This document shows positions 1 to 7,969 of a stretch of DNA of 21,048 nucleotides, piece by piece. Positions within the stretch are counted from its first letter, which is position 1. Each line of letters begins with the position of its first letter. The notes beneath the pieces are model-generated. The model was given only the letters and a program-made list of their open reading frames with translations, did no database searches and was not told where the DNA came from. Source of the DNA: Microbacteriaceae bacterium (lineage in GTDB: Bacteria > Actinomycetota > Actinomycetes > Actinomycetales > Microbacteriaceae); NCBI GenBank assembly GCA_025463665.1, contig JAODAY010000168.1:1-21048 (forward strand), given 5' to 3'. A program made the translations under genes and the position numbers.

Positions 1-25
1 TGCCCAAGCGCGTGGCATCCGGTCA

Positions 26-45
26 CGGGACACCCGCTGTGCCCG
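26..45 (-). terminator. weak candidate hairpin downstream of the acyltransferase
   Basis: CGGGACA at 26-32 can pair with TGTGCCCG at 38-45 if one G (41) bulges out, giving a 7-bp stem with a 5-nt loop. It starts 28 nt after the stop codon of the minus-strand acyltransferase. No T tract follows on the minus strand, so it is only a possible terminator. Nothing else is recognisable in positions 1-73. Confidence 0.22.
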
Positions 46-73
46 TCGACTAGCCTGCGAAGCATTGGCCGGG

Positions 74-1174
74 TCAGGTTCGGCGCGAGCCCCGCGTCGG
101 CGACGGCTCGTCGTCGGTCGGGGCGAAGAGCCACCCCGGCTTCGGTTCGACGATGGGCCGGAATACCCGCCGCACGATCGGGGCGGAGAGCGCGATCGAG
201 ATCGCGATGCAGGCGAAGATCATGCTGAGGAGCCAGACCGCCGAAGTGTGCTCGTCGCTGAGCACGCCGGTCTCGCGCAGCGGGTAGAGCAAGAAGCTGT
301 GGAGCAGGTAGACGTACATCGTCGACCGGCCGAAGTCGGTGATCCACGTCTCCCCGCGCGGTACCAGCACGAGGAACGCGGCGGTGAGAATCGCGGCGAG
401 TGCGATGAGCCCGAGACGCACGAGGCCGGCCCACCACTCGCTCTCGCCGAGGCCGGCGTATGAGTCTTCGTAGAAGAACCAGAAGCGCAGATCGATGCTG
501 CGCCACAGCTCGATGTTGGTCACCACCACGGTGAGCCAGGCGACGAGCACGATGATCGCGCACGCCCGAATGGCCGCGCCGTGCCTGGCCACCGCGCGCC
601 AGCGATCGACCCAGCCCCACTCGTTGGCCTTCCAGCCGAGCACGAAGAACGGCAGGATGCCGATCGCCCGCGAGAGGGAGAACGTGCTGTCGACGTTGTT
701 CATGTATCCGACGCCGATCGACAGGATGACGGCGACGAGCAGCGGATAGCGCAGGAGCGCGAGGTAGGGCAGCACCAACCGGAAGATGCCGAGGGCGAGC
801 AGAAACCACAGGGTCCAGCTCGGCTTGGTCGGGTTGAACTCCTGCTTGCCCTCGACGAGGAACTGCACGAACGTCCAGATCGTCTCCATGATCACGTAGG
901 GCACGATGATGTCGGTGATGACCTTGGTCATCTGGCGACGGTCGGGGGCCCTCGGTCGGGAGAAGTATCCGCTGATGACGGCGAAGGCCGGCATGTGGAA
1001 CGCGTAGATGAACAGGTACACGATGAGTGCGTTGTTCGAGTCCGCTGTCAGGCGCTGGGTTCCGTGGCCGATCACCACGAGCGTCACGCAGAGGAAACGC
1101 GCGTTGTCCCAGAACGGCACCCGTTCCTTGACGGCCGCCGGGGGAAAACCGGGAGAGGAAGTGGTCGCGGTCAT
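74..1174 (-). CDS. acyltransferase-3 family integral membrane protein
   Basis: 366 aa. About ten hydrophobic segments and an N-terminal DNARFLCVTLVVIGH motif (residues 23-37) match acyltransferase family 3 proteins of the fucose-4-O-acetylase-like kind (COG3594), in which the early His lies in the first membrane segment. These enzymes usually O-acylate extracytoplasmic sugars or glycolipids using a cytoplasmic acyl donor; the acceptor here cannot be told. The reading frame is open to 1948, but homology begins after the ATG at 1174 and a TACACT -10 box sits 7 nt before it, so I use that start and read the gene as leaderless. The tail (about the last 35 residues) is charged and Pro-rich, as expected for a cytoplasmic end. 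It is divergent from the SDR gene with only 33 bp between the start codons. Confidence 0.85.
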   Translation of the reverse strand: MTATTSSPGFPPAAVKERVPFWDNARFLCVTLVVIGHGTQRLTADSNNALIVYLFIYAFHMPAFAVISGYFSRPRAPDRRQMTKVITDIIVPYVIMETIWTFVQFLVEGKQEFNPTKPSWTLWFLLALGIFRLVLPYLALLRYPLLVAVILSIGVGYMNNVDSTFSLSRAIGILPFFVLGWKANEWGWVDRWRAVARHGAAIRACAIIVLVAWLTVVVTNIELWRSIDLRFWFFYEDSYAGLGESEWWAGLVRLGLIALAAILTAAFLVLVPRGETWITDFGRSTMYVYLLHSFLLYPLRETGVLSDEHTSAVWLLSMIFACIAISIALSAPIVRRVFRPIVEPKPGWLFAPTDDEPSPTRGSRRT

Positions 1175-1181
1175 CGCAGCC

Positions 1182-1187
1182 AGTGTA
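1182..1187 (-). promoter_or_regulatory. -10 box of leaderless acyltransferase gene
   Basis: TACACT (TANNNT) read on the minus strand, followed by 7 nt and the ATG at 1174. No Shine-Dalgarno sequence fits in that gap. Confidence 0.55.
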
Positions 1188-1194
1188 CCGACGG

Positions 1195-1200
1195 TAGTTT
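1195..1200 (+). promoter_or_regulatory. -10 box of leaderless SDR gene
   Basis: TAGTTT followed by 7 nt and the ATG at 1208. It lies 7 bp from the oppositely directed -10 box of the acyltransferase gene, so the two promoters face away from a shared core. Confidence 0.55.
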
Positions 1201-1207
1201 CGTGATC

Positions 1208-1981
1208 ATGGAAAACAGACGCGCAGTTGTGACCGGTGCAAGCTCGGGAATAGGCGCGGCCACCGTGCGCCTGCTTCGCGAGCACCACTGGGACGTTGTC
1301 GGTGTCGCCCGGCGCGCCGACCGGCTCGAGGCCCTCGCGCTGGAGACCGGCGCCGACATCTTTGTGGCCGACGTCACTGTGCAGCGTGACGTCGACGCGC
1401 TGCGGGACTACCTCGACCGGCTCGGGCCGGTCGACGCCCTCGTCAACAACGCCGGCGGTGCGTTCGGCATGGCGAGCGTCGAGGAGAGCCTCGCCGAGGA
1501 CTGGTCGCGCATGTTCGACGTCAACGTGGTCGCGGTGAAGCGCGTGACAAGCGCGCTGCTGCCGCTCCTGCGGGCGTCGTCTGCGCAGAGCGGCGGCAGC
1601 GACATCCTCACCGTCACATCGATAGCCGGCCACGTCGCCTACGAGGGCGGCGGCGGATACAACGCCGCCAAGTTCGCCGCGCACGCCCTCATGCAGGTGT
1701 TGCGCCTGGAACTGGCGGGCGAGCCGATCCGCGTGCTCGAGATCGCGCCCGGGATGGTCAAGACCGACGAGTTCTCCCTCGTGCGATTCGGCGGCGACCG
1801 GGCGAGGGCCGACGCGGTCTACGACAACGTTCCGAAACCGCTGTCGGCCGAGGATGTCGCGGAGTCGATCGTGCACGCGCTCGAATTGCCGCGCCACGTG
1901 AACCTCGACCTTGTTACCATCAAGCCCGTCGCCCAGGCCGCGCCGCACAAGGTCGTGCGCGGCACGCTCACGCCGCGCTGA
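1208..1981 (+). CDS. short-chain dehydrogenase/reductase (classical SDR)
   Basis: 257 aa, typical SDR length. It shows the cofactor motif TGASSGIG (residues 9-16), NNAGG (80-84), the active-site Ser in TVTSIAG (about 138) and the Tyr/Lys pair of YNAAK (Y151, K155), so it should be a working NAD(P)-dependent oxidoreductase. An Arg pair after the second beta strand (RR, 35-36) suggests NADPH preference. The overall pattern resembles YdfG-type 3-hydroxy acid dehydrogenases, but the substrate cannot be assigned. The ATG at 1208 is chosen over upstream in-frame starts because the Rossmann motif begins immediately after it and a TAGTTT box lies 7 nt upstream. Its 3' end overlaps the MFS gene by 14 bp. 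Confidence 0.9.
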   Translation: MENRRAVVTGASSGIGAATVRLLREHHWDVVGVARRADRLEALALETGADIFVADVTVQRDVDALRDYLDRLGPVDALVNNAGGAFGMASVEESLAEDWSRMFDVNVVAVKRVTSALLPLLRASSAQSGGSDILTVTSIAGHVAYEGGGGYNAAKFAAHALMQVLRLELAGEPIRVLEIAPGMVKTDEFSLVRFGGDRARADAVYDNVPKPLSAEDVAESIVHALELPRHVNLDLVTIKPVAQAAPHKVVRGTLTPR

Positions 1982-3449
1982 CCGGGCCGCTCACGTCTTC
2001 GCGCTCGCCGACGGCGACGCTCGCGTCGTCGAACGCGAGCCGGGGAACGAGGAACAGCAGCACGGCCGCGACGAGAGCGCCGGCACCGCAGATAGCGAAG
2101 ACGGTGAGGTAGCCGAACAGGCTCGACGCTGTGCTCCCCGCGACCTGCACCGCGCCGATTGCGAGAACCACGGCGAAGACAGACGACGCGAACGACCCGC
2201 CGATCGTCTTGGTCGTGTTGGTGAGCGCCGTGGCGACCCCGGTCTGCCCGCGCGGGGCGGCAGCGGCCGCCGCCGCGGGGAGCGCACCGACGAGGGCGCC
2301 GCACCCGACGCCCGCGACGATCATGTTGGTGAAGACCTCCGCGGCGGTGTCGTGGAACGGCAGAAACATGAAGTACCCCGCCGAGACGAAGAATGCCGCG
2401 ATTATGAGGGCGATGCGCGGCGTCAGCCAGCGGGCGACGAGCGGGTAGAGCAGGGCGCCGACGATGAGCGAGACGAGGTAGGCGCCGATGAGATACGAGA
2501 TGTTCGCGGCGTCGAGCCCGAGCCCGTAGCCCTCCCGCTCGCGATCGGTGCCGGCGAAGGTGGAGAGCGGGGCCTGAGCACCCAGCAGGCTGATGCCGAT
2601 GAGACCGGCGGTGAACTGCACCGGCCACATCGACGGCTGTCGAAGAACCCGCAGATCGATCGCTGGGTCGTTCTGTCGCGACTCGAAGCGCGCCCACGGC
2701 ACGAAGACGAGCGCCCCGGCGAGCATGAGCGCGTAGACCCACCAGGTCTCCGGCCCGTTGATGCGCAAGAAGGTGAGGCCGGAGGTCAGCAGCAGCAGTC
2801 CGATCGCGAGCACGGTGAAGCCGACGAGGTCGAGGCTCCTGCCGGGCAGCGGCTCGGACTCCGGCACGCCGAAGAGGATGGCGAAGAAGACCAGGGTGAC
2901 CGCGACGGCCGGGATGATCAGGGTCACGGTGACATTGCCGTCGAGGGCGGTGAAGATGCGTCCGCCCGCGAGCGCACCGATGATGGCACCCGTCTGCAAC
3001 GCGACAACGAGCAGCCCCGCGGCCTTGCGGGTCGCCGAGGCGGCCGTGCCGGTGCGTCGTCCGCGGTCGAAGATGAGGGCGACCTCGAGCGGCAGCCACA
3101 CGACGTAGAACCCCTGCAGCGCCCACGCGATGAGAAAGCTCGTGAAGTCGCCCGTGAAGGCGAGCCACCAGGTGGCGCCTGCCGTGAGCACGGTCGAGAC
3201 CAGGAGGATGCGCTTGTGGCCGTACATGTCGCCGAGCTTGGCCAGCACCGGCACGACGAGCGCTGAGAGCAGCAGCTGGGCGGCCTCGAACCAGTTGAAG
3301 TCGGCGTCGCGGATGCCCAGGTTCTCGACAAGGTCGGGAATCAGCGGAACGTAGTAGCCCTGCAGTATTCCGCTGACGATCTCCACGAGAAAGAGGTAGC
3401 CGATCAGGCCGACGGTGATTGCACCGGACGTGCCGCGAAGAGATGACAT
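1968..3449 (-). CDS. MFS transporter, 14-TM (DHA2-like) size class
   Basis: 493 aa with about 14 hydrophobic segments. The cytoplasmic loop motif GDMYGHKR (MFS motif A variant, residues about 73-80) follows the second membrane segment. Length and helix number fit the 14-TM drug:proton antiporter group, though the sequence alone does not reveal the substrate; drug or metabolite efflux is an inference. An Ala-rich run (PAAAAAAA) marks a loop in the C-terminal half. Translation starts at the ATG at 3449, 6 nt after a TAGCAT box. The stop codon lies inside the 3' end of the convergent SDR gene. It is divergent from the phosphoribosyltransferase gene, 66 bp away. Confidence 0.88.
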   Translation of the reverse strand: MSSLRGTSGAITVGLIGYLFLVEIVSGILQGYYVPLIPDLVENLGIRDADFNWFEAAQLLLSALVVPVLAKLGDMYGHKRILLVSTVLTAGATWWLAFTGDFTSFLIAWALQGFYVVWLPLEVALIFDRGRRTGTAASATRKAAGLLVVALQTGAIIGALAGGRIFTALDGNVTVTLIIPAVAVTLVFFAILFGVPESEPLPGRSLDLVGFTVLAIGLLLLTSGLTFLRINGPETWWVYALMLAGALVFVPWARFESRQNDPAIDLRVLRQPSMWPVQFTAGLIGISLLGAQAPLSTFAGTDREREGYGLGLDAANISYLIGAYLVSLIVGALLYPLVARWLTPRIALIIAAFFVSAGYFMFLPFHDTAAEVFTNMIVAGVGCGALVGALPAAAAAAAPRGQTGVATALTNTTKTIGGSFASSVFAVVLAIGAVQVAGSTASSLFGYLTVFAICGAGALVAAVLLFLVPRLAFDDASVAVGEREDVSGPVSAA

Positions 3450-3455
3450 GAACGG

Positions 3456-3461
3456 ATGCTA
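3456..3461 (-). promoter_or_regulatory. -10 box of leaderless MFS gene
   Basis: TAGCAT on the minus strand, then CCGTTC (6 nt), then the ATG at 3449. Confidence 0.55.
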
Positions 3462-3503
3462 CTGCGCCCGGGTTTCGAGGAACACACAGGTCCGTTGGAC
3501 GCG

Positions 3504-3509
3504 TAGCGT
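3504..3509 (+). promoter_or_regulatory. -10 box of leaderless phosphoribosyltransferase operon
   Basis: TAGCGT, then GTCGGT (6 nt), then the ATG at 3516. It would drive the three-gene unit 3516-5475. Confidence 0.55.
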
Positions 3510-3515
3510 GTCGGT

Positions 3516-4070
3516 ATGACGACTTCGAGCCCCGCCGCCGCTCCGCCCCACCACGAACGCGAGGTGCTGGGCTGGGACCAGTTCGGCGCGGCGTCGCGGG
3601 AGCTCGCGACCGACGTGCTCGCGAGCGGGTTCGTGCCCGAGGTGGTGGTGGCGATTGCGCGCGGCGGACTGCTGCTCGCGGGCAGCATCGCCTACGCGCT
3701 CGGCGTGAAGAACTGCGGCGCCCTCAACGTGGAGTTCTACACGGGAGTCGGCACGAGGCTGCCCGAGCCGATCATGCGGCCGCCGCTGCTCGACGAGGCG
3801 GCGCTCGACGGCAAGCGCGTGCTACTGGTCGATGACGTCTCCGACTCCGGACGAACCCTCGCCATGGTCGACGAGCTGCTGCTCGCGAGTGGCGCCGAGG
3901 TGCGCACCGTGGTGCTGTACACGAAGCCAGGCACCCTGCACGAGCCGCATTACACGTGGCGGCGCACTTCGCGCTGGATCGATTTTCCGTGGTCTGTGCT
4001 GCCGCCGGTCGAGGCGCCCGCCGCGGAGGGCGCCGACGCCGGTTCTTCCGGCGCAGGGGCGGGGGAGTAG
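3516..4070 (+). CDS. type I phosphoribosyltransferase
   Basis: 184 aa. The PRPP-binding signature RVLLVDDVSDSGRTL is at residues 101-115, preceded by the VVVAIARGG pyrophosphate-loop segment (about 43-51). This fits purine-salvage phosphoribosyltransferases of the xanthine/hypoxanthine/guanine kind; the conserved WI(D/E)FPW end (about 163-169) resembles Gpt-like enzymes. Which base it uses cannot be decided. The first about 14 residues and the last about 20 (Ala/Gly/Glu-rich) look like disordered extensions. It is the first gene of a tight unit: the S51-like gene starts 2 nt after its stop. Leaderless start supported by TAGCGT 6 nt upstream. Confidence 0.85.
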   Translation: MTTSSPAAAPPHHEREVLGWDQFGAASRELATDVLASGFVPEVVVAIARGGLLLAGSIAYALGVKNCGALNVEFYTGVGTRLPEPIMRPPLLDEAALDGKRVLLVDDVSDSGRTLAMVDELLLASGAEVRTVVLYTKPGTLHEPHYTWRRTSRWIDFPWSVLPPVEAPAAEGADAGSSGAGAGE

Positions 4071-4072
4071 CC

Positions 4073-4798
4073 GTGAGCATCCACCTCGTCGGCGGCGGCT
4101 GGGCAGAAGACTACGACGGGGAGGTCTACCGCGACTTCGTTGCGGAGGCCTCGGCGCGCGCCACGGTGAGCGGCAGGCCGCTCGCCCGCATCGCCGTGCT
4201 GCTCGTGCGCGAGGACTCGACGACCGCGAGCGAGCGTGCAGGTTCGTACCACTCGCAGCTGTTGCGGGTCGCCGAGTGCGTGCCCGTGGTCACCGCGATC
4301 GTTGAGGGGGACCTCTTCACCTCGGAGGTGCTCTCCGGGATCGACGGCGTGCTGATCGGCGGCGGACTCACCCCCGCCTACCTCGACGCTGTCGCTCCGA
4401 TCGTCGACGAGCTGCGGTTGCTCGTGGCTGACGACATGCCATACCTGGGCTTCTCGGCGGGCGCGATGATCGCCGCCGACACCTCGATCATCGGCGGCTG
4501 GCGAATTGGCGACGTCGCGGTGTGCGCCGAGGCGGCCGGCGAGGGCCTCGACGACGTGACCGTGGCGGAGGGACTCGGCCTGGTCGACCTGGCCATCGAG
4601 GTGCACGCCGCTCAGTGGGGCACCCTGTCGCGTCTCGTGGCGGCGACCGAGGCCGGGTTCATCGAGGGCGGAATCGCAATCGACGAGTTCACAGCGCTCA
4701 TCGTGGGCGACGACACCTTCCGTGTCGTCGGCACCGGCAGCGTGTGGCAGGTCAACCAGCACGAAGACGGGGTGCTCATCAGCACGCTCGGCGCATGA
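4073..4798 (+). CDS. peptidase S51 / class I glutamine-amidotransferase-like protein
   Basis: 241 aa. YLGFSAGAM (residues 124-132) carries the Ser nucleophile of the nucleophile elbow (S128), as in peptidase E and cyanophycinases (family S51). [12 protein letters not shown] (93-104) matches the upstream Gly-rich loop of that fold. A His in HAAQWG (about 183) is a plausible second catalytic residue. Family members cleave Asp-X dipeptides or cyanophycin, or are uncharacterised; the substrate here is unknown. I use the GTG at 4073 because homology begins at SIHLVGGG and GGGGGAG at 4061-4067 gives a Shine-Dalgarno; an upstream in-frame ATG would overlap the phosphoribosyltransferase. The stop overlaps the ung start as ATGA. 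Confidence 0.78.
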   Translation: MSIHLVGGGWAEDYDGEVYRDFVAEASARATVSGRPLARIAVLLVREDSTTASERAGSYHSQLLRVAECVPVVTAIVEGDLFTSEVLSGIDGVLIGGGLTPAYLDAVAPIVDELRLLVADDMPYLGFSAGAMIAADTSIIGGWRIGDVAVCAEAAGEGLDDVTVAEGLGLVDLAIEVHAAQWGTLSRLVAATEAGFIEGGIAIDEFTALIVGDDTFRVVGTGSVWQVNQHEDGVLISTLGA

Positions 4799-5475
4799 CG
4801 GTCGACCTCACCGGGTCGCTCGACCCCGGGTGGGCGGGCGCGTTGGAGCCCGCGGCGACATCGATCGCGACGCTGGCTCAGTTTCTCGCGGCGGAGGCGG
4901 ACGCCGGTCGCGGGTTCCTGCCGGCAGAGGAGAACGTGCTTCGGGCGTTTCGGTACCCGCTCGACGGGGTCCGGGTGCTCATCGTCGGGCAGGACCCCTA
5001 CCCCACCCCGGGGCATCCGATCGGCCTGTCGTTCGCCGTCGCCCGCGACGTGCGCCCCGTTCCGCGGAGCCTCGGCAACGTCTACCGTGAGCTGCGCGAC
5101 GACCTCGGCGTCGCGACCCCGGAGCACGGCGACCTCTCGGCGTGGGCGGAGCACGGGGTGATGCTGCTCAACCGCGTGCTCACCGTGACGCCGGGCTTGT
5201 CGGGCTCGCATCGGCGCAGGGGATGGGAGCAGGTGACGGAACTCGCGATCCGCGCCCTGGTCGAACGCGGCACGCCGTTCGTCTCGATTCTGTGGGGCAG
5301 GGATGCCGCGGCTCTCGCCCCGCTCCTCGGCGACAACCCCGTGATCATCTCGGCACACCCGAGTCCGCTGTCTGCCAGTCGCGGCTTCTTCGGCTCCCGG
5401 CCGTTCAGCCGCGCCAACGCCGCGCTCGCCGGCCTCGGCCTCGAGCCGGTCGACTGGTCGCTCGACGCCGGCTGA
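4795..5475 (+). CDS. ung: uracil-DNA glycosylase, family 1
   Basis: 226 aa, the usual Ung length. The water-activating motif GQDPYP (residues 65-70, Asp67) and the C-terminal HPSPLS motif (188-193, His188) with the following [11 protein letters not shown] segment are both present, so it should excise uracil from DNA by base flipping as the first step of base excision repair. The ATG at 4795 overlaps the stop of the S51-like gene by 4 nt (ATGA), which implies translational coupling. It is the last gene of the unit starting with the phosphoribosyltransferase; an 80-bp gap follows before the ABC genes. Confidence 0.96.
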   Translation: MTVDLTGSLDPGWAGALEPAATSIATLAQFLAAEADAGRGFLPAEENVLRAFRYPLDGVRVLIVGQDPYPTPGHPIGLSFAVARDVRPVPRSLGNVYRELRDDLGVATPEHGDLSAWAEHGVMLLNRVLTVTPGLSGSHRRRGWEQVTELAIRALVERGTPFVSILWGRDAAALAPLLGDNPVIISAHPSPLSASRGFFGSRPFSRANAALAGLGLEPVDWSLDAG

Positions 5476-5543
5476 CGACCACCGCCGACGCCCGGAGCCG
5501 ATGGCCCGCGTTGGCGCCCCTGCCCCACGCCTCGGGTTGTCGC

Positions 5544-5549
5544 TAGCCT
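5544..5549 (+). promoter_or_regulatory. -10 box of leaderless ABC transporter operon
   Basis: TAGCCT, then CGACCC (6 nt), then the ATG at 5556. No Shine-Dalgarno in the gap. Confidence 0.55.
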
Positions 5550-5555
5550 CGACCC

Positions 5556-6488
5556 ATGGCGACCCAGACATCGATCAACGTTTCGCACCTGTCCAAGTCC
5601 TTCGGCTCGGTGGAGGCCGTCTCGGATCTCTCGTTCTCCGTGCAGCCCGGCCAGGTCACCGGGTTCCTCGGGCCGAACGGAGCGGGCAAGACCACGACGC
5701 TGCGTATCCTGCTCGGGCTGGTGGCGGCGAGCTCCGGCAGTGCGACGTTCGGGGGGCAGACCTACCGCGAGCTCCCGCGCCCGCTCGCCATGGTCGGCAC
5801 GGCCCTCGAGGCCTCGAGTTTCCACCCCGGCCGCACCGCCCGCGACCACCTCGCCATCTATGCGACCGCGGCGGCCATCGACCGTACGCGCGTCGACCTC
5901 GTGCTCGACCAGGTGGGACTCGGCGGCCTGTCGAGACGCCGGGTCGGCGGCTACTCGCTCGGCATGCGCCAACGTCTCGGCCTCGCCTTCGCTCTCCTCG
6001 GCGACCCGCGAGTGCTCGTGCTCGACGAACCCATCAACGGCCTCGATCCGGAGGGAATCCGGTGGATCCGCGCTTTCCTCCGCCAACTCGCGGAAGAGGG
6101 ACGCACCGTGCTCGTGTCGTCGCACTTGCTGAGCGAGGTGCACCAGAGCGTCGACAGCGCCGTGATCATCTCGCGCGGCCGACTCGTCTACGAGGGTTCC
6201 CTCGCCGGCCTCGAATCCACCGCCCGTGTGCTGGTCGACGCGCCCGACCGGGCCGGGCTCGTCGCGGCGCTCCGGGCCGCGGGCGCCGCGATCGAGCAGG
6301 TCGGCGCCGCTCTGAGCGTCGCCTCGCTCGGCGCTGCGGAGGTCGGAGCCATCGCCCATCGCGCCGGGGTGTCGCTCAGCTTGCTCAACACGGAACAGGC
6401 GGGCCTCGAAGACGCCTTTCTCGCTCTCGTCGGGGCGGAGTCCCCTCCCGGCGGCGTCCCGGCGACGACCGAGAGGATCCCCGCGTGA
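5556..6488 (+). CDS. ABC transporter ATP-binding protein (ABC-2 exporter type)
   Basis: 310 aa. Walker A GPNGAGKTT (residues 39-47), signature YSLGMRQR (133-140), Walker B VLVLDEP (153-159) and the H-loop SSHLLSEV (His190) are all intact. About 90 residues follow the core domain, as in DRA/CcmA-type exporter ATPases (BcrA/YxlF-like). It should power the membrane protein encoded next (6485-7306), whose GTG overlaps this stop by 4 nt. The exported substrate is unknown; peptide antibiotics or lipid-like molecules are typical for the class. The start is fixed by TAGCCT 6 nt upstream and by the homology. Confidence 0.93.
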   Translation: MATQTSINVSHLSKSFGSVEAVSDLSFSVQPGQVTGFLGPNGAGKTTTLRILLGLVAASSGSATFGGQTYRELPRPLAMVGTALEASSFHPGRTARDHLAIYATAAAIDRTRVDLVLDQVGLGGLSRRRVGGYSLGMRQRLGLAFALLGDPRVLVLDEPINGLDPEGIRWIRAFLRQLAEEGRTVLVSSHLLSEVHQSVDSAVIISRGRLVYEGSLAGLESTARVLVDAPDRAGLVAALRAAGAAIEQVGAALSVASLGAAEVGAIAHRAGVSLSLLNTEQAGLEDAFLALVGAESPPGGVPATTERIPA

Positions 6489-7306
6489 ACCTCGTCAACG
6501 CCACCCGCGCGGAGTTTTCGAAGCTCCTCACTGTGCGGCTCTGGTGGATACTGGCGATAGTGCTCTTCGTCTACGTCGGCTTCACGGCGGGGCTGCTCGC
6601 GGGCGTCTTCACCGGGCTCATCGATAGCACCGGCGACCAGCTGCCGGCCGCGCTCGCCGACGTGCACCTCATCGTCTACAGCTCCGCGAGCTCGATCGGC
6701 TATGTCTTTCCGGTGCTCCTCGGCGCCCTCGTTACGACGTCGGAGTTCCGGCACCAGACCCTCACCCCCACGTTTCTCGCGAACCCGCGCCGGGGGCAGG
6801 TGCTGCTCGCGAAGGTCATCACCCTCGCCGTGTTCGGCGCGTTCTATGGCGCGGTGGCGGTGGCGGCATCCGTCGGCGTCGGCGGCGCAGTGCTGAGCGT
6901 CACCGGAGGCGACGCGATGTTGGACAGCGAGGACACCTGGCTGCTGATGGCGCGGGCGGTCGTCGCGATGGCGCTCTGGGGCGCCGTCGGTGTGGGCCTC
7001 GGAGCCGTCGTGCCGAACCAGGTCGCGGTGATCGTGATACTGCTCGCGTTCACCCAGTTTCTCGAACCCGTGCTGCGGCTCGGGGCGTCGGTGTGGGAGT
7101 GGACCGCCCGGCTCGGCCAGTACCTGCCGGGTGCCGCAAGCGACGCGCTCGTCGGCGCCAGCGTGTTCAGCATCGCGGGCCCGGGCGGGCCGTCGGCCAG
7201 CACCATGATGCTCGAGTGGTGGCAGGGCGGCCTCGTGCTGCTGGCGATGGCGCTAGTCGCGACGGCGATCGGGTACTTCACGACGTGGAAGCGGGACGTG
7301 ACCTGA
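6485..7306 (+). CDS. ABC-2 type transporter permease
   Basis: 273 aa with about six hydrophobic segments. A short amphipathic N-terminus (NATRAEFSKLLTVRLWW) precedes the first helix, a pattern common in ABC-2 permeases encoded beside BcrA-like ATPases. The motif TTSEFRHQTLTPTFLANP (about residues 80-97) is characteristic of this family and is the likely coupling element. The GTG at 6485 overlaps the ATPase stop (GTGA). I take it as start because the N-terminal pattern begins there and an internal start would remove it. Substrate unknown. Confidence 0.88.
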   Translation: MNLVNATRAEFSKLLTVRLWWILAIVLFVYVGFTAGLLAGVFTGLIDSTGDQLPAALADVHLIVYSSASSIGYVFPVLLGALVTTSEFRHQTLTPTFLANPRRGQVLLAKVITLAVFGAFYGAVAVAASVGVGGAVLSVTGGDAMLDSEDTWLLMARAVVAMALWGAVGVGLGAVVPNQVAVIVILLAFTQFLEPVLRLGASVWEWTARLGQYLPGAASDALVGASVFSIAGPGGPSASTMMLEWWQGGLVLLAMALVATAIGYFTTWKRDVT

Positions 7307-7347
7307 GTCGGGACGCGCTCGACATTTCTGGTTGACTTGACGGGAAT

Positions 7348-7353
7348 GGAGGG
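7348..7353 (+). promoter_or_regulatory. Shine-Dalgarno of the PAT-like acetyltransferase gene
   Basis: GGAGGG ends 6 nt before the ATG at 7360. This gene is one of the few in the window with a clear leader and ribosome binding site. Confidence 0.65.
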
Positions 7354-7359
7354 CGCCCG

Positions 7360-7938
7360 ATGCTCGAAGAGGAATACCAGCCGCGACGCGCTCTTCCGCC
7401 GCACCTGAAGAAGGCGCCCGCCCCCGAGCCCGAATTCGAATACTCCGTCCGCCCCGCCGAGCTCGCCGATCTGCCCCACATCCGGGAGATCTACAACCAC
7501 TACGTCATGAACTCGACGGTGACCTTCGACGAGAAGCCGATGACCCTCGCGGCGCTGCGCAGGAAGTTCGCCACCGTCGACAAGCTCGGCATGCCGTTCA
7601 TCGTGGCGGTGAGCCCGAGCGGCCAGATTCTCGGCTACGCATACGTCTACCCGTGGAAGGAGAAGGCCGCCTACCGCTACACGGTCGAGAATTCGATCTA
7701 CCTCGGGCCCGCGTCGACCGGCAAGGGACTCGGTCGCGTGCTGCTCGGCGAACTCATCACCCGGTCCAAGGCCGCGGGCATCAAAGAGATCATCGCCGTA
7801 ATCGCCGACAGGGGCGCGGATGCCTCGATCAAAATCCACAAGGACTTCGGCTTCAAGGACATCGGCCACATGGGCCGCGTCGGCTTCAAATTCGGCCGGT
7901 GGCTCGGCACCTACATGATGCAGAAAAGCCTCAAGTAG
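7360..7938 (+). CDS. GNAT N-acetyltransferase, phosphinothricin-acetyltransferase-like
   Basis: 192 aa. From residue 28 it follows the PAT/YncA pattern: YSVRPAELADLPHIREIYN (28-46), AYRYTVENSIYLGP (104-117) and the acetyl-CoA loop GKGLGRVLLG (121-130). The N-terminal 27 residues are an extra Pro/Glu-rich extension. PAT-type enzymes acetylate amino groups of phosphinothricin, methionine sulfoximine or related amino acids; real resistance to such a compound is not implied. The start is set by GGAGGG at 7348. It lies 53 bp after the ABC permease, and runs convergent to the lipoprotein gene at 7970. Confidence 0.85.
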   Translation: MLEEEYQPRRALPPHLKKAPAPEPEFEYSVRPAELADLPHIREIYNHYVMNSTVTFDEKPMTLAALRRKFATVDKLGMPFIVAVSPSGQILGYAYVYPWKEKAAYRYTVENSIYLGPASTGKGLGRVLLGELITRSKAAGIKEIIAVIADRGADASIKIHKDFGFKDIGHMGRVGFKFGRWLGTYMMQKSLK

Positions 7939-7969
7939 AGGCACGGGCGCGGCGCACCGGGAACGCGTG

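Noticed and set aside
51..463. TAGCCT at 51-56 followed by a TTG-initiated 132-codon frame, resembling a leaderless gene
   Set aside because: The gap is 8 nt to a TTG and the frame is fully antisense to the acyltransferase with an Arg-rich shadow-like translation.
1911..3266. A 451-codon plus-strand open frame over the MFS gene
   Set aside because: Antisense to a clear 14-TM transporter. The translation is charged and repetitive with no family pattern.
7332..7337. TTGACT as a -35 box for the PAT-like acetyltransferase gene
   Set aside because: Only about 22 nt remain to the start codon, so no -10 and leader fit. No TANNNT is found at the right distance.
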